Assembly: GCA_004321905.1 (NCBI GenBank)
Contig: SCQF01000005.1
Location: 1 to 55,331 of the forward strand
Source: Verrucomicrobiota bacterium
Lineage (GTDB): Bacteria > Verrucomicrobiota > Kiritimatiellia > CAIQIC01
Direction: 5' to 3'
Length of the DNA: 55,331 bases
The notes beneath the pieces are model-generated. The model ran no database searches and was not told the origin of the DNA. It saw only the letters and a list, made by a program, of their open reading frames with translations. The position numbers and the translations under genes are program-made. Numbering within the stretch: the first letter of the stretch is position 1; each line of letters begins with the position of its first letter. Below, in pieces: positions 1-8,239 of this stretch.

Positions 1-1
1 C

Positions 2-232
2 AACGGCGTCACCATCCTCCAATGCTGGTACGATTCCGCTGGTCGCCGCATTGCGAAGCAGGAATTGGTGACCGATCCCATAAGTCTTCAGCCTCAAGTC
101 TTAAGCCTGCTTTACGTCTATGACGGTTGGACGGTGCTGGCGGTGCTCGATGGAAGGAACTCCACACGCCAACCAATAGCATTGGCGATGCCAACCTATG
201 AAATTGAAGTCGGAACAGCTTCTCGGTTATGA
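2..232 (+). pseudogene. RHS/YD-repeat protein, 3' remnant (cut by window edge)
   Basis: The reading frame is open from the first bases to a TGA at 230-232. It contains the RHS-type motifs YDSAGRRIAKQE and YVYDGWTVLAVLD, which are typical of the last YD repeats before the RHS core. After about residue 50 the frame no longer resembles the RHS core (the tail is RQPIALAMPTYEIEV), and it stops where a core domain of about 100 residues would be expected. It is therefore probably a decayed or rearranged 3' end rather than an intact gene. Its start lies outside the window. Family assignment rests on motif recognition only. Confidence 0.55.
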
Positions 233-519
233 AGGCTTGTTACCGACGGTCGCTCGGTGGGTCACGCCGGTCGCACGCTTGCACACCCATGACCGACGTT
301 CGCCCCCGCTGGCCGTGCGGATTTGTGGAGCCAAGTTCACCTACATCAAACTGAACATCGCAAAGCCTTGCCCGCCTCGTGGCTCTGTCCCGGTTAACCG
401 TCCGTTGCGCCGCCGGTGCTGGTGTTGGGCGGCGTTCGGACACGAATTCGGTCTGACGTGACTCCGTTTTTCCGGGCCGGGTAATGTGTTAGTCTGGCGG
501 TCTAGAGGAGACACCAGAC
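233..519. other. intergenic stretch between two mobile-element remnants
   Basis: About 290 bases between the RHS tail and the IS3-type orfA. Open frames exist on both strands (198-461 plus, 240-443 minus), but neither has a recognisable domain or a convincing ribosome binding site, and both are rich in Arg, Pro and Cys as expected for chance frames in GC-rich DNA. The last 45 bases include the orfA leader with the purine-rich GAGGAGAC before its ATG. No gene is called here. Confidence 0.4.
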
Positions 520-663
520 ATGAAAGGGAAGCGGTATACGAGCGAAGACAAGGTCCGCATTTTGCGGGCGGTCGATGGCGGTAAGAACATTCAAGCGGTC
601 TGTCAGGAACACAACAGCTCGGAAGTCACGTTCCACCGTTGGAAAAAGGACTCGGGGATGATG
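520..663 (+). pseudogene. truncated IS3-family transposase OrfA (N-terminus only)
   Basis: The first 44 or so residues begin MKGKRYTSEDKVRIL and include VTFHRWKKD. This is the helix-turn-helix N-terminus of IS3-type OrfA proteins, preceded by a good ribosome binding site (GAGGAGAC). After the WKK motif the expected coiled-coil half and the overlapping OrfB with its DDE catalytic domain are missing, and the frame runs on into the 5' part of the next gene as junk. The element was cut by deletion or recombination, leaving no transposition capacity. Confidence 0.8.
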
Positions 664-755
664 AGCATAAAAACGACATGGAGGCGTTCTTGTTTTGCGA
701 CTTTTGCAGAGGTCTCAACCTTGGAAAAATTCACGCCACCGTGTAGCATCTGCCC

Positions 756-1289
756 ATGCACCAGCTCAAACCCTGTGTTTTTCTCGACCGCGACGGCATC
801 GTCAACAAGCCGCCGGTCGGGCGCTATATCGAGCGTCCGGAGGATTTCGAGATTTTGCCGGAATTTCTGGAGGCGTTGCGGCTGATCTGCGAGCGCGGCT
901 ATGAAGCGGTGATTGTGACCAACCAAAAGGGCGTTTCCACCGGTCAGGTCAAGCCGGCGGCGCTGATGGAAATGCACCGGGTGTTGATCGAGACGGTGCT
1001 GCGCCATAATCTGCGTCTGCTGGATATTCGCATCAGCACCACCGCCGATGATGCGCATCCCGACCGTAAGCCCAATCCCGGCTTGCTATTGACTGCGGCG
1101 CATGAATACGGTCTCGATCTCCATCGTTCATGGATGATCGGTGATAATGTCCGGGACATCGAGGCCGGGCGGCGCGCGGGCTGTCGCACGGTCTTTGTGG
1201 GCACCGATGCGCCCGACACCGCCAACCATCAGGTCCCTAATATGTCGGCGCTGGTGAAATTTCTGCGGCAGCACTTGGACTTCGTCTGA
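756..1289 (+). CDS. gmhB: HAD-family phosphatase, D-glycero-D-manno-heptose 1,7-bisphosphate 7-phosphatase type
   Basis: This 177-residue protein has the HAD/HisB-N layout. Motif I DRDG is at residues 11-14 (nucleophile D11, acid D13), the motif II TNQ loop is at 55-57, the motif III lysine K105 lies in RKPNPG, and the motif IV aspartate D130 lies in MIGDNVRDIEAG. GmhB removes the C7 phosphate of heptose bisphosphate in LPS-core or S-layer heptose synthesis. The usual zinc loop (Cys-x-His and Cys-x-Cys before the RKP) is absent: the segment here reads STTADDAHPDRKP with no cysteine, so substrate class is less certain than family. There is no clear ribosome binding site; the start is chosen because the first HAD strand follows directly. 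The MFS gene begins 6 bases after the stop. Confidence 0.75.
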   Translation: MHQLKPCVFLDRDGIVNKPPVGRYIERPEDFEILPEFLEALRLICERGYEAVIVTNQKGVSTGQVKPAALMEMHRVLIETVLRHNLRLLDIRISTTADDAHPDRKPNPGLLLTAAHEYGLDLHRSWMIGDNVRDIEAGRRAGCRTVFVGTDAPDTANHQVPNMSALVKFLRQHLDFV

Positions 1290-1295
1290 GCGCAC

Positions 1296-2729
1296 ATGTC
1301 CACCCTTTCCAGATGGTTCACGCGTTGGGATGCCGCCTGCCCGGACGCCGTTGGCGGTGTGGAAGCCGCGCGCGAAAAGACGATGCGACTTTCCACCATC
1401 GAAGGCTCCGGCTACTCGGTGATGCAGGGTTGTGGTGAAAACTTTTTCTCTGCCTTCGCCATTTTTCTCAAGGCCGGTAATCTCGCAATGGCCGTGCTGG
1501 CCAGCGCCCCGATCCTGCTGGGCGCGCTGGCGCAACTGCTCAGTGCGCGTTGGATTGACCGCTTCCAGCAACGGCGGCGTTTTCTTCGGATTGTGCTGAC
1601 GCTGCAGGCGTTCGCCTATGCGCCGCTGTTTTTGGTGCCGTTATTGTTTCCGTTCGGTGCTGCGCCGGTAGCGATCGCGTTCGCACTGTTTACGATCTTT
1701 CTCAGCAACATGGGCCAGCCGGTGTGGACCAGCCTGATCGGCGACGTGGTGCCGGAGGCGCGGCGCGGTGACTATTTTGGCCGGCGTTTTCGCGTCATCA
1801 TGTTCGTCCTCGCGTCCGCCACGTTGGCGGGCGGCCTGCTGCTCGCGACCTACCAACAACTCGGCTGGGTCTGGGCGGGCTTCGGCGTGTTGTTCGGTAT
1901 CGCGGGCCTGGCGCGCTACTTCGCGGCGCAACTTTTCCCGCTGCACTATGAACCGGCCTATCAGCCCACCGCGGACGATTTCTTTTCGCTGTGGGATTTT
2001 GTCCGGCGCACCCCGCGCTCCAACTTCGCGCGCTTCACCTTCTATGCGGCACTGATCAACTTCGGTGCGAACATTGCCGCGCCATTTTTTCCGGTGTACA
2101 TGCTGCGCGACCTGCATTGGTCGTATACACAATTCACGGTCAACGCCATCACCATGCTGATCGCGCAGGTCGTGTTCGTCCGTTGGTGGGGGCGCGTCAG
2201 CGACCGCCACGGCAACCGCGCGGTGCTCATCGCCACCAGTTGCCTCTTGCCGTCGCTGCCGGTGTTCTGGGCGCTGACGGGTAATTTCTATCTGCTGCTG
2301 GGCGCGCAGGTGATTTCCGGGGCGACGTGGTCCGGCTACAATCTGGCCACACAAAATTTCCTGTTGGATTCGGTCACGCCGCGCAAACGCGCGCTGGTCA
2401 TGTCCTATTACAGCCTCATCAACGGAATTTTTGTACTCATCGGCGGCGTGGTGCTTGGCGCGTGGTTGGCCAACCATCTGCCCAGCACCTATCATCTTGG
2501 CCCGCTGCACTGCGAATTTGTTTCCTCGCTGCCTGCGGTCTTCATTATTTCCGGCCTTATCCGGCTCATTGTGCTCCTGACGTTGGCGCCGACTTTTCGT
2601 GAAGTCCGTAACACCGAGCCGGTCTATCCCGGCACGCTGTTGCTGCGTCTGTGGAGCGGCGAAGCGGTCACCGGCGTGTTTTGGGAAGTCACCACGCGCA
2701 TCAGTAATGTGTTGCGCCGTCGCGGATGA
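1296..2729 (+). CDS. MFS transporter
   Basis: A 477-residue polytopic protein with about 12 predicted hydrophobic segments, many Gly/Ala-rich helices and short Arg-rich cytoplasmic loops (DRFQQRRR, EARRGDYFGRR, SDRHGN). The GRRFRV-type loop after helix 4 and the second-half SDRHGNR loop are major-facilitator signatures. It is of the type found in uncharacterised bacterial MFS proteins, and no substrate can be named. It begins 6 bases after the GmhB stop, suggesting co-transcription. The first 30 residues are hydrophilic; an internal Met at residue 29 is an alternative start. The gene ends convergently with tsaB, with the 19-bp palindrome between them. Confidence 0.75.
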   Translation: MSTLSRWFTRWDAACPDAVGGVEAAREKTMRLSTIEGSGYSVMQGCGENFFSAFAIFLKAGNLAMAVLASAPILLGALAQLLSARWIDRFQQRRRFLRIVLTLQAFAYAPLFLVPLLFPFGAAPVAIAFALFTIFLSNMGQPVWTSLIGDVVPEARRGDYFGRRFRVIMFVLASATLAGGLLLATYQQLGWVWAGFGVLFGIAGLARYFAAQLFPLHYEPAYQPTADDFFSLWDFVRRTPRSNFARFTFYAALINFGANIAAPFFPVYMLRDLHWSYTQFTVNAITMLIAQVVFVRWWGRVSDRHGNRAVLIATSCLLPSLPVFWALTGNFYLLLGAQVISGATWSGYNLATQNFLLDSVTPRKRALVMSYYSLINGIFVLIGGVVLGAWLANHLPSTYHLGPLHCEFVSSLPAVFIISGLIRLIVLLTLAPTFREVRNTEPVYPGTLLLRLWSGEAVTGVFWEVTTRISNVLRRRG

Positions 2730-2735
2730 GTGCGG

Positions 2736-2753
2736 TTTTCCAAGGCTTGGAAA
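2736..2753. repeat. 19-bp palindrome copy 1, convergent MFS/tsaB junction
   Basis: TTTTCCAAGGCTTGGAAA, a near-perfect dyad. A degenerate half copy (CCCTTGGAAA) follows at about 2768-2777. Both lie in the 59-base gap between two convergent genes. Confidence 0.85.
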
Positions 2754-2788
2754 GCACAAATCTCACTTTCGCAACCCTTGGAAACTCT

Positions 2789-3454
2789 TCACTTTTTTGA
2801 CAGCGTGGCAACAGCGGGGTGGAGATAAATCGGTACGAGTGGATCGGAGGGCAGGCCGCGCGCGTGACGTTCCAGCGCGAGGCGCGCGACGAATTCGGCG
2901 GAGGGAAATGAATCCGCGTTCGGCGCGGCGAGGTTGGCCGGCCAAAGTGTGGCGAGGCGGTGCCAGTCGGGACTGACAATCTTTGTTCCAGCGGGTAGCA
3001 CTGTGCCGAGTTGTGCCAGCGGCAGCAGTGTCCACGGCGGCGGTATGAGCGGCGTACCGGTTTTTCCATCAAAGACGCCAAGCCAGATCGTGTCGCGGCG
3101 CGCATCGCCAAGCACAGCAATTTTCTCTGCGTCGCCTGCGGCCGCAATTTCGTGGGCAAGCGCTTCGCCGCTGCTGACAGCGATCACCGGCTGGCCGCCG
3201 GGCATGGCGAGCGCCTGCGCGGCGGTCAGCGCAACGCGCGTGCCGGAGAACGAACCCGGCCCGCGGCCTACCGCAAAGAGTTCAATCTGTGCCGCACTCA
3301 CGCCGGCTTCCCGGAATAACTCCGGCAGCAATTCAAAAAGTCGGGTGTGATGAAATTCGCGCGCATTCCATGTTCGGCGCGCCACGACCGTATTGCCGCG
3401 CAGCAAGGCAACGTCGTTTTGCGTCGCCGACATTTCGATGGCCAAAATAATCAT
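2789..3454 (-). CDS. tsaB: tRNA threonylcarbamoyladenosine biosynthesis protein TsaB
   Basis: This 221-residue protein has the ASKHA fold start MIILAIEMSA and the diagnostic GRGPGSFSGTR loop at residues 63-73. TsaB is the pseudo-enzyme partner that dimerises with TsaD and, with TsaE, transfers the threonylcarbamoyl group to A37 of ANN-decoding tRNAs. The length is normal for the family (about 220-230). It is the last gene of the minus-strand nusA operon, 44 bases after tsaE, and it ends convergently with the MFS gene. Confidence 0.9.
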   Translation of the reverse strand: MIILAIEMSATQNDVALLRGNTVVARRTWNAREFHHTRLFELLPELFREAGVSAAQIELFAVGRGPGSFSGTRVALTAAQALAMPGGQPVIAVSSGEALAHEIAAAGDAEKIAVLGDARRDTIWLGVFDGKTGTPLIPPPWTLLPLAQLGTVLPAGTKIVSPDWHRLATLWPANLAAPNADSFPSAEFVARLALERHARGLPSDPLVPIYLHPAVATLSKK

Positions 3455-3495
3455 GTTGTTCCCATTTTCAATCTGGTCGCGCTGGCGGGGCAGCG

Positions 3496-3536
3496 CTCCT
3501 ACAAGTTGTTTTGTAGGAGGCCTGTCCCGTCAGGCC
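3496..3536. repeat. pair of adjacent hairpins at the tsaE 3' end
   Basis: Two dyads lie side by side. CTCCTACAA at 3496-3504 pairs with TTGTAGGAG at 3511-3519, and GGCCTG at 3519-3524 pairs with CAGGCC at 3531-3536. They cover the last dozen codons of tsaE and its stop. No T tract follows on either strand, so they are not a standard terminator. They resemble dispersed intergenic hairpin elements that a gene end has grown into. Confidence 0.6.
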
Positions 3537-3969
3537 GACTTTTCTCGATGGTGATGATTCGTTCCGTCAAATCCTTGCCAACCTCGAAGGTCAGGTGCCA
3601 CGTATTCGCCGGCAGTAACTCCGCGGCGCGCGCGGCCCATTCGACCACGGTGATGCCCTCGCCACCGAGATATTCCTCCAAGCCGAGGCCGCAGGCATCA
3701 TCGGTGTCGCGGATACGGTAGAGGTCGGCGTGATAAAGCGGCGGCGTACTCGCATATTCGTGGATCAGGGTGAAGGTCGGACTGCTGACCGGCTGATGAA
3801 CGCCAAGCGCGGCGGCGAGACCTTGCACGAAACAGGTCTTGCCCGCGCCCAGATCGCCGTGCAGCGCGAGCACCGTGCCGGGACAGAGCTGCGGCAACAA
3901 CTCTGCCGCCAAGCGCCGGGTTTCTGCCGGGCTGTGGGTCACCACGCTTCTCTTTTCCTTCGTGTTCAT
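3499..3969 (-). CDS. tsaE: tRNA threonylcarbamoyladenosine biosynthesis ATPase TsaE
   Basis: 156 residues from the internal Met chosen here. An upstream in-frame Met at 4041 would overlap ribF and add 24 Arg/Gly-rich residues unlike the family. Walker A is GDLGAGKT at residues 38-45, the SPTF switch-like motif is at 63-66, and the HADLYR motif with the conserved Asp is at 80-85. TsaE is the P-loop ATPase that resets the TsaB-TsaD complex during t6A synthesis. Length matches the family. The final residues (DGTGLLQNNL) are encoded by a hairpin repeat and are probably non-conserved. Confidence 0.9.
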   Translation of the reverse strand: MNTKEKRSVVTHSPAETRRLAAELLPQLCPGTVLALHGDLGAGKTCFVQGLAAALGVHQPVSSPTFTLIHEYASTPPLYHADLYRIRDTDDACGLGLEEYLGGEGITVVEWAARAAELLPANTWHLTFEVGKDLTERIITIEKSRPDGTGLLQNNL

Positions 3970-4031
3970 GTTTTGGAGTAGGGCGAACCCGCCGGATGAG
4001 CCGCGGCTCCGCCAGAGGCGTCGCCCCACCT

Positions 4032-5003
4032 TTATGTGCAATACGGTAGTTTCAATTCTCCCGTGGGGGTGAGGTGTCCGGCGGTGACGCGGCGAACTTC
4101 GGCGACGTCACGGACAATCTGCTCACGCAAGGCTTCGGCGGAGTCAAAGCGACTGGAAGGGCGCAGATGGGCGAGCAGGTACACTTCCAACTCTCGATCA
4201 TAAAGGTCCAGATGCGCATCCAGAAAATAAACTTCGAGCAATTCGGCGGGGCCGAATTCCGGTTGCAATTTCGGGTCGGGACGAAACGCCGCGCCAAGAT
4301 AACGCACGCCATCAATTTCGGCATAGGTGGCATAAACGCCGGGCGGCGGCAGCACTTCGCCTTGCGGCGCAAGGTTAGCCGTGGGGAAGCCGAGTTGTCG
4401 CCCGTAGCCTTTGCCGCGCCCGACCTTGCCGCGGACGCTAAAGAAATGGCCCAACATACAGGCGGCTGCTTCCATGTGGCCGCGTAAAATTTGCTCGCGG
4501 ATACGCGTCGAAGAAATCGGTGCGCCACTCCAAGCCATCGGTTCTACTACGCGCACGTCCAAGCCCAATTCTGGGCCGAGCTGGCGGAGGAGGTCCACGT
4601 TGCCGCGCGCCGCGCGGCCAAAAGTCCAGTTTGCGCCCACGACCAACCCCGCCGGACGCGGCAGCGCCGCGGCTAATTCGCGTAAAAACACTTCGGCGTC
4701 CTCGTCGGCCACGGTCTTGGTGAACGGCAACACGATGCAGCCGCTGATGCCGAGCCGTTCGATCAACGTCAGTTTATGGGGCAGGGTGGTCAGCAGCAGC
4801 GGGGCGGCGTGGGGAGCCAGCACCTTGAGCGGATGCGGATCAAGCGTCAGCATCCATGCCGTGCCGCCTGCGGCGCGCGCGCGGTCAAGCGCTTCGTTGA
4901 TGACGCGCTGGTGACCACGATGCACGCCATCGAAAAAGCCGGCCGCGATGTATAGCGGCGCTTGTTCATGGTGCAAGCCGCCCAGCTCGTGCAACAATTT
5001 CAT
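4032..5003 (-). CDS. ribF: bifunctional riboflavin kinase / FAD synthetase
   Basis: 323 residues from an ATG that overlaps the truB stop by four bases (ATGA). The N-terminal nucleotidyltransferase domain has GFFDGVHRGH at residues 22-31 and SSTRIRE at 164-170. The C-terminal flavokinase domain carries GRQLGFPTAN at 201-210. The enzyme phosphorylates riboflavin to FMN and then adenylylates it to FAD in the cytosol. The placement of ribF after truB is common in bacteria. A longer in-frame extension to 5162 lies wholly inside truB and is rejected. Confidence 0.93.
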   Translation of the reverse strand: MKLLHELGGLHHEQAPLYIAAGFFDGVHRGHQRVINEALDRARAAGGTAWMLTLDPHPLKVLAPHAAPLLLTTLPHKLTLIERLGISGCIVLPFTKTVADEDAEVFLRELAAALPRPAGLVVGANWTFGRAARGNVDLLRQLGPELGLDVRVVEPMAWSGAPISSTRIREQILRGHMEAAACMLGHFFSVRGKVGRGKGYGRQLGFPTANLAPQGEVLPPPGVYATYAEIDGVRYLGAAFRPDPKLQPEFGPAELLEVYFLDAHLDLYDRELEVYLLAHLRPSSRFDSAEALREQIVRDVAEVRRVTAGHLTPTGELKLPYCT

Positions 5004-5761
5004 GGGGCCCGGGTCGTCAAATCGCGCACCTCGTGCGCGGGAATGATATGCGGCAAAATGTCGTCCGGTTTTAAGGCCAAGAGGGTGGGCAGCGTCAGGG
5101 CGTCGGCAATGTTGAAATTGCCCGACTGGGTACGGCGTAACTTGGCAAGATGTGCGCCGCAACCAAGTGCGCGACCGATGTCGGCGCAGAGCGTGCGAAC
5201 ATAGGTGCCCTTGGAGCAGCGCAGCCGGAAACTCGCCTGCGGCGGCGCAAAATCCAACAGCGTAAACTCAAAAATGTGCAGCCAGCGCGGCTCGCGTACG
5301 ATTTCCTGGCCTTTGCGCGCGAGCTTATAAAGCGGGACGCCGTCTTTTTTGATCGCGGAGACCATTGGCGGAATCTGCTGGATATCGCCGAGCCATTTTT
5401 TCATCTCAGCTTCGAGTGCCGCGCGGGTGACGCCCGTAAAATCGGCGGTGCCCGTGACGGCGCCATCCACATCTTCGCTGTCCGTGGTAATGCCGAGGTG
5501 CATCGTGCCCTCGTAGGTTTTGTCCTGTCCCATAACCGCGTTGGAGAGTCGCGTGCCACGTCCGAGCAGCATGATGAGCAGGCCGGTCGCCATCGGGTCG
5601 AGCGTGCCGCCATGACCAACTTTGCGGATGAGGAACGTGCGCCGGATGCGATCCACGACGTCGTGCGACGTTACGCCGGCGGGTTTATCCACCAGCAGAA
5701 TGCCATCCCACGGATCGAGTTCGCGGGCTTGTTGTCCAGAACGGCTCGCATAAAAACTCAT
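5000..5761 (-). CDS. truB: tRNA pseudouridine(55) synthase
   Basis: 253 residues. The start is set by a strong ribosome binding site (GGAGGAG) just upstream of the ATG, and by a four-base ATGA overlap with the rbfA stop. The catalytic motif [10 protein letters not shown] is at residues 51-60 with nucleophilic D55, and the later SKGTYVRTL motif is typical of TruB. It isomerises U55 in the T-loop of tRNAs. It is tightly coupled to rbfA upstream and ribF downstream. Confidence 0.94.
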   Translation of the reverse strand: MSFYASRSGQQARELDPWDGILLVDKPAGVTSHDVVDRIRRTFLIRKVGHGGTLDPMATGLLIMLLGRGTRLSNAVMGQDKTYEGTMHLGITTDSEDVDGAVTGTADFTGVTRAALEAEMKKWLGDIQQIPPMVSAIKKDGVPLYKLARKGQEIVREPRWLHIFEFTLLDFAPPQASFRLRCSKGTYVRTLCADIGRALGCGAHLAKLRRTQSGNFNIADALTLPTLLALKPDDILPHIIPAHEVRDLTTRAP

Positions 5762-6159
5762 GGTTGCTCCTCCGTGGTGGGCGGCGGGGTGGGGCCGCTC
5801 CATTCCGGGTGTTCGGTTTCTATTTTTTCCAGCATACGCAACACATGATCGCCCTGTTCCAGCGAGGTATCCAACTCGAAATGCAGTTGCGGCGTGTACT
5901 TGAGAATGACGTGCTTGCTGATCAGCTTCTGGATCGGCCCATGGTGTTGCTGGAGCTGGCGCAGAATGCCGCCGCGATCTTTTTCGTGGCCGAGGATGCT
6001 GACCAGGACGCGCGCCGTGTGCAGATCGCTGCTGGTGAAGACGTGCGTCACCGTAACCGCGGAAAAATCGAAATTCTGCCCGGCGAAGACGCGGTAAAGC
6101 GCCTCAGCAATTTCGCGCTTGAGCAGCGCATTCACACGGGTCAAACGATCTACGCTCAT
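5758..6159 (-). CDS. rbfA: 30S ribosome-binding factor A
   Basis: 133 residues starting MSVDRLTRVNALLKREIAEAL, the KH-type RbfA fold used in 16S rRNA maturation and late 30S assembly. The frame is open upstream to 6243, but that 28-residue extension is encoded by two palindromic repeats (giving FPSLGK and FQPLEK) and is not part of the protein. An acidic/proline tail ([11 protein letters not shown]) follows the folded domain. It overlaps truB by four bases. Confidence 0.9.
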   Translation of the reverse strand: MSVDRLTRVNALLKREIAEALYRVFAGQNFDFSAVTVTHVFTSSDLHTARVLVSILGHEKDRGGILRQLQQHHGPIQKLISKHVILKYTPQLHFELDTSLEQGDHVLRMLEKIETEHPEWSGPTPPPTTEEQP

Positions 6160-6184
6160 CGGATACGGCCTTTCCGGGAATGAT

Positions 6185-6235
6185 TTTTCCAAGGGTTGGA
6201 AAACGCGCCGACCCGATTTTCCAAGGCTTGGAAAA
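6185..6235. repeat. palindrome copies 2 and 3, infB-rbfA gap
   Basis: Copies TTTTCCAAGGGTTGGAAAA at 6185-6203 (one mismatched arm) and TTTTCCAAGGCTTGGAAAA at 6217-6235 are spaced 32 bases start to start. They lie inside the operon between the infB stop and the rbfA start, so they cannot be full terminators unless the operon is split here. Confidence 0.85.
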
Positions 6236-6259
6236 ACGTGCAAAACATCATGGCGCGCC

Positions 6260-8239
6260 TCACAATTGCTGGGCGATCTTCTCGATCTCGAAGCACTCGA
6301 TCACATCGCCGACTTGGAAGTCGGAAAAATGGTCGAGGCGCAGGCCGCATTCCTGGCCTTCGCGTACTTCGGCGGCGTCGTTCTGGAACCGCTTGAGGCT
6401 GTTGAGGGCACCCTCGAAGAGCACCTCGCCTTTCCGTTTGATACGCGCGCGGCTGCGGCTGGTGATGCGGCCATCGGTACAGCGACAGCCGGCAATCTTG
6501 CCCTTTTTGCTGATCTCGAAAACTTGCAGGACTTCGGCATGACCGACGACGGTCTGTTTGACGACCGGCTCCAGCAGACCGACCATCGCGTTACGGACTT
6601 CGTCGAGCAATTCGTAGATGATGCTGTAGAGCCGGATTTCGACGCCTTCGCGCTTGGCGACGGCATTGACGCCGTCGTCTTTGCTAACGTGGAACCCCAC
6701 GATGATGGCTTCGGAAGCGCGGGCGAGCAAAACGTCGTTGCTGCTGACGTTGCCAACGCCGGTCAGCAAAATGTCGAGTTGGACCTTGTCACTCTTGATG
6801 CCGGCGAGCGCATTTTGAATGGCTTCCAGCGAACCTTGTACGTCGGCTTTGAGAATGATGCGTAGCTTGCGCGCGTCTTTGGCTTGGGCCGCGGCCGGGC
6901 GCATGAGGTCATCGAGCGTGAGGCGTTTGGGCGCGACGGCGATCTCCTGCTCGCGTTTTTCGGCGCACGCCTTCTCGGACATGTCGCGGGCGACGCGGTC
7001 GTTGGCTTGCACCTGAAATTCCATGCCGGGTTCCGGCACGGCAGTCAGGCCGAGCACTTTGACCGCCATCGAAGGGGTGGCGGTGCGTACTTTGATGCCT
7101 TTATCGCTGATGAGCGCTTTGACGCGACCCCAGTACGGGCCGCAGGTGATGGCATCGCCGACTTTGAGCGTACCGCGTTTGACGAGGATGTTGGCGGTCG
7201 GTCCCATGCCCGGTTCAAGGCGCGCTTCAATCACGTAACCTTGCGCGCGGCGGGTTGGGTTGGACTTCAGCTCCAGCATGTCGGCTTGGAGCAGAATCAT
7301 CTCCAGCAGATGGTCAATACCCGCGCCGGTGACGGCACTGACCGGGCAACAAATCGTGGTGCCGCCCCAGTCTTCGGGCGCGAGTTCTTCCTTCTGCAGT
7401 TGCTGTTTGACGCGATCCACGTTTGCGCCACGCAAGTCGGTTTTGTTGATCGCCACCATGATGGCGACTTTGGCGGCGCGCGCGTGCTGAATGGCCTCGC
7501 GCGTTTGGGGCATGATGCCGTCATCGGCGGCGATGACGATGATCGCGATATCGGTCATGTTCGCGCCGCGGGCGCGCATCTGCGTGAAGGCCGCGTGGCC
7601 GGGTGTGTCGAGAAAGGTGATCTGCCGGTCGTTGAGCGTCACCGTGTAGGCGCCGATGTGTTGCGTGATACCGCCGTCTTCGCTGGCGGCGACCTTGGCA
7701 TTACGAATTTTGTCGAGGAGTGAGGTTTTGCCATGGTCAACGTGGCCCATGAAAGTGACGATCGGTGGGCGCGTGGCAAGTTCTTCGACGCGATCTTCGG
7801 TCGGTTCCGCCGCCGGCTCAGCGGCCTTGGTCACCGGCTTACGTTCGATTTGTTTCTTTTCGTGCTCGAGGTGTGCGCCATGTTTTTCGGCGAGTTGCTG
7901 GGCGATTTTGAGATCAATGCGCTCGTTGATCGAGGCAAAGATGTTCATCATCATCATCTCGGCGATGAGCTGATTGGGCTTCAAGCCGAGTTGTTCGGCA
8001 AACTCCTTCACGATGATGGGGCCGCGTACGAGGACGGTTTTCTTTTCTGGGGCTGCGACCGGCTGACTCGCGGCTTGGGCGGCACTGCCCGAGGGGAAAG
8101 CCTGGCGCACCAAGGCTTCCTGTTCCTCCGTCAGGGGGCTCATATGATTCTTGAGCTGCATGCCGTGCTCCAGCAGCTTATCGAGCACATCTTTGCTGCT
8201 GCGCAGGCCCAACTCGCGCGCTAGTTCATGAACCCTCAT
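6260..8239 (-). CDS. infB: translation initiation factor IF-2
   Basis: 659 residues. The chosen ATG opens [10 protein letters not shown], the IF2N domain, and overlaps the nusA 3' end by 14 bases in another frame; the longer frame to 8341 lies inside nusA. A second IF2N domain is at about 65-115. The GTPase domain has G1 GHVDHGKT at 165-172, G3 DTPGH at 211-215 and G4 NKTD at 265-268. Domains II, III and the fMet-tRNA-binding C-terminus follow. The linker between the N-terminal and G domains is short, so the protein is smaller than the E. coli long form (890). Confidence 0.95.
   Translation of the reverse strand: MRVHELARELGLRSSKDVLDKLLEHGMQLKNHMSPLTEEQEALVRQAFPSGSAAQAASQPVAAPEKKTVLVRGPIIVKEFAEQLGLKPNQLIAEMMMMNIFASINERIDLKIAQQLAEKHGAHLEHEKKQIERKPVTKAAEPAAEPTEDRVEELATRPPIVTFMGHVDHGKTSLLDKIRNAKVAASEDGGITQHIGAYTVTLNDRQITFLDTPGHAAFTQMRARGANMTDIAIIVIAADDGIMPQTREAIQHARAAKVAIMVAINKTDLRGANVDRVKQQLQKEELAPEDWGGTTICCPVSAVTGAGIDHLLEMILLQADMLELKSNPTRRAQGYVIEARLEPGMGPTANILVKRGTLKVGDAITCGPYWGRVKALISDKGIKVRTATPSMAVKVLGLTAVPEPGMEFQVQANDRVARDMSEKACAEKREQEIAVAPKRLTLDDLMRPAAAQAKDARKLRIILKADVQGSLEAIQNALAGIKSDKVQLDILLTGVGNVSSNDVLLARASEAIIVGFHVSKDDGVNAVAKREGVEIRLYSIIYELLDEVRNAMVGLLEPVVKQTVVGHAEVLQVFEISKKGKIAGCRCTDGRITSRSRARIKRKGEVLFEGALNSLKRFQNDAAEVREGQECGLRLDHFSDFQVGDVIECFEIEKIAQQL

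Noticed and set aside
240..443. Minus-strand 67-codon frame between RHS and IS3 remnants
   Set aside because: No start signal, biased composition and no family; insufficient to call a gene.
1641..2759. 372-codon open frame opposite the MFS gene, and similar long antisense frames (10589-11818, 26521-27843, 15649-17055, 29893-30750)
   Set aside because: They mirror real genes on the other strand, are Arg/His/Gln-rich, and lack ribosome binding sites and domains. They are GC-content shadows.
6160..6243. Extended N-terminus of RbfA (28 residues)
   Set aside because: It is translated palindrome sequence (FPSLGK and FQPLEK); the family N-terminus begins at MSVDRL.
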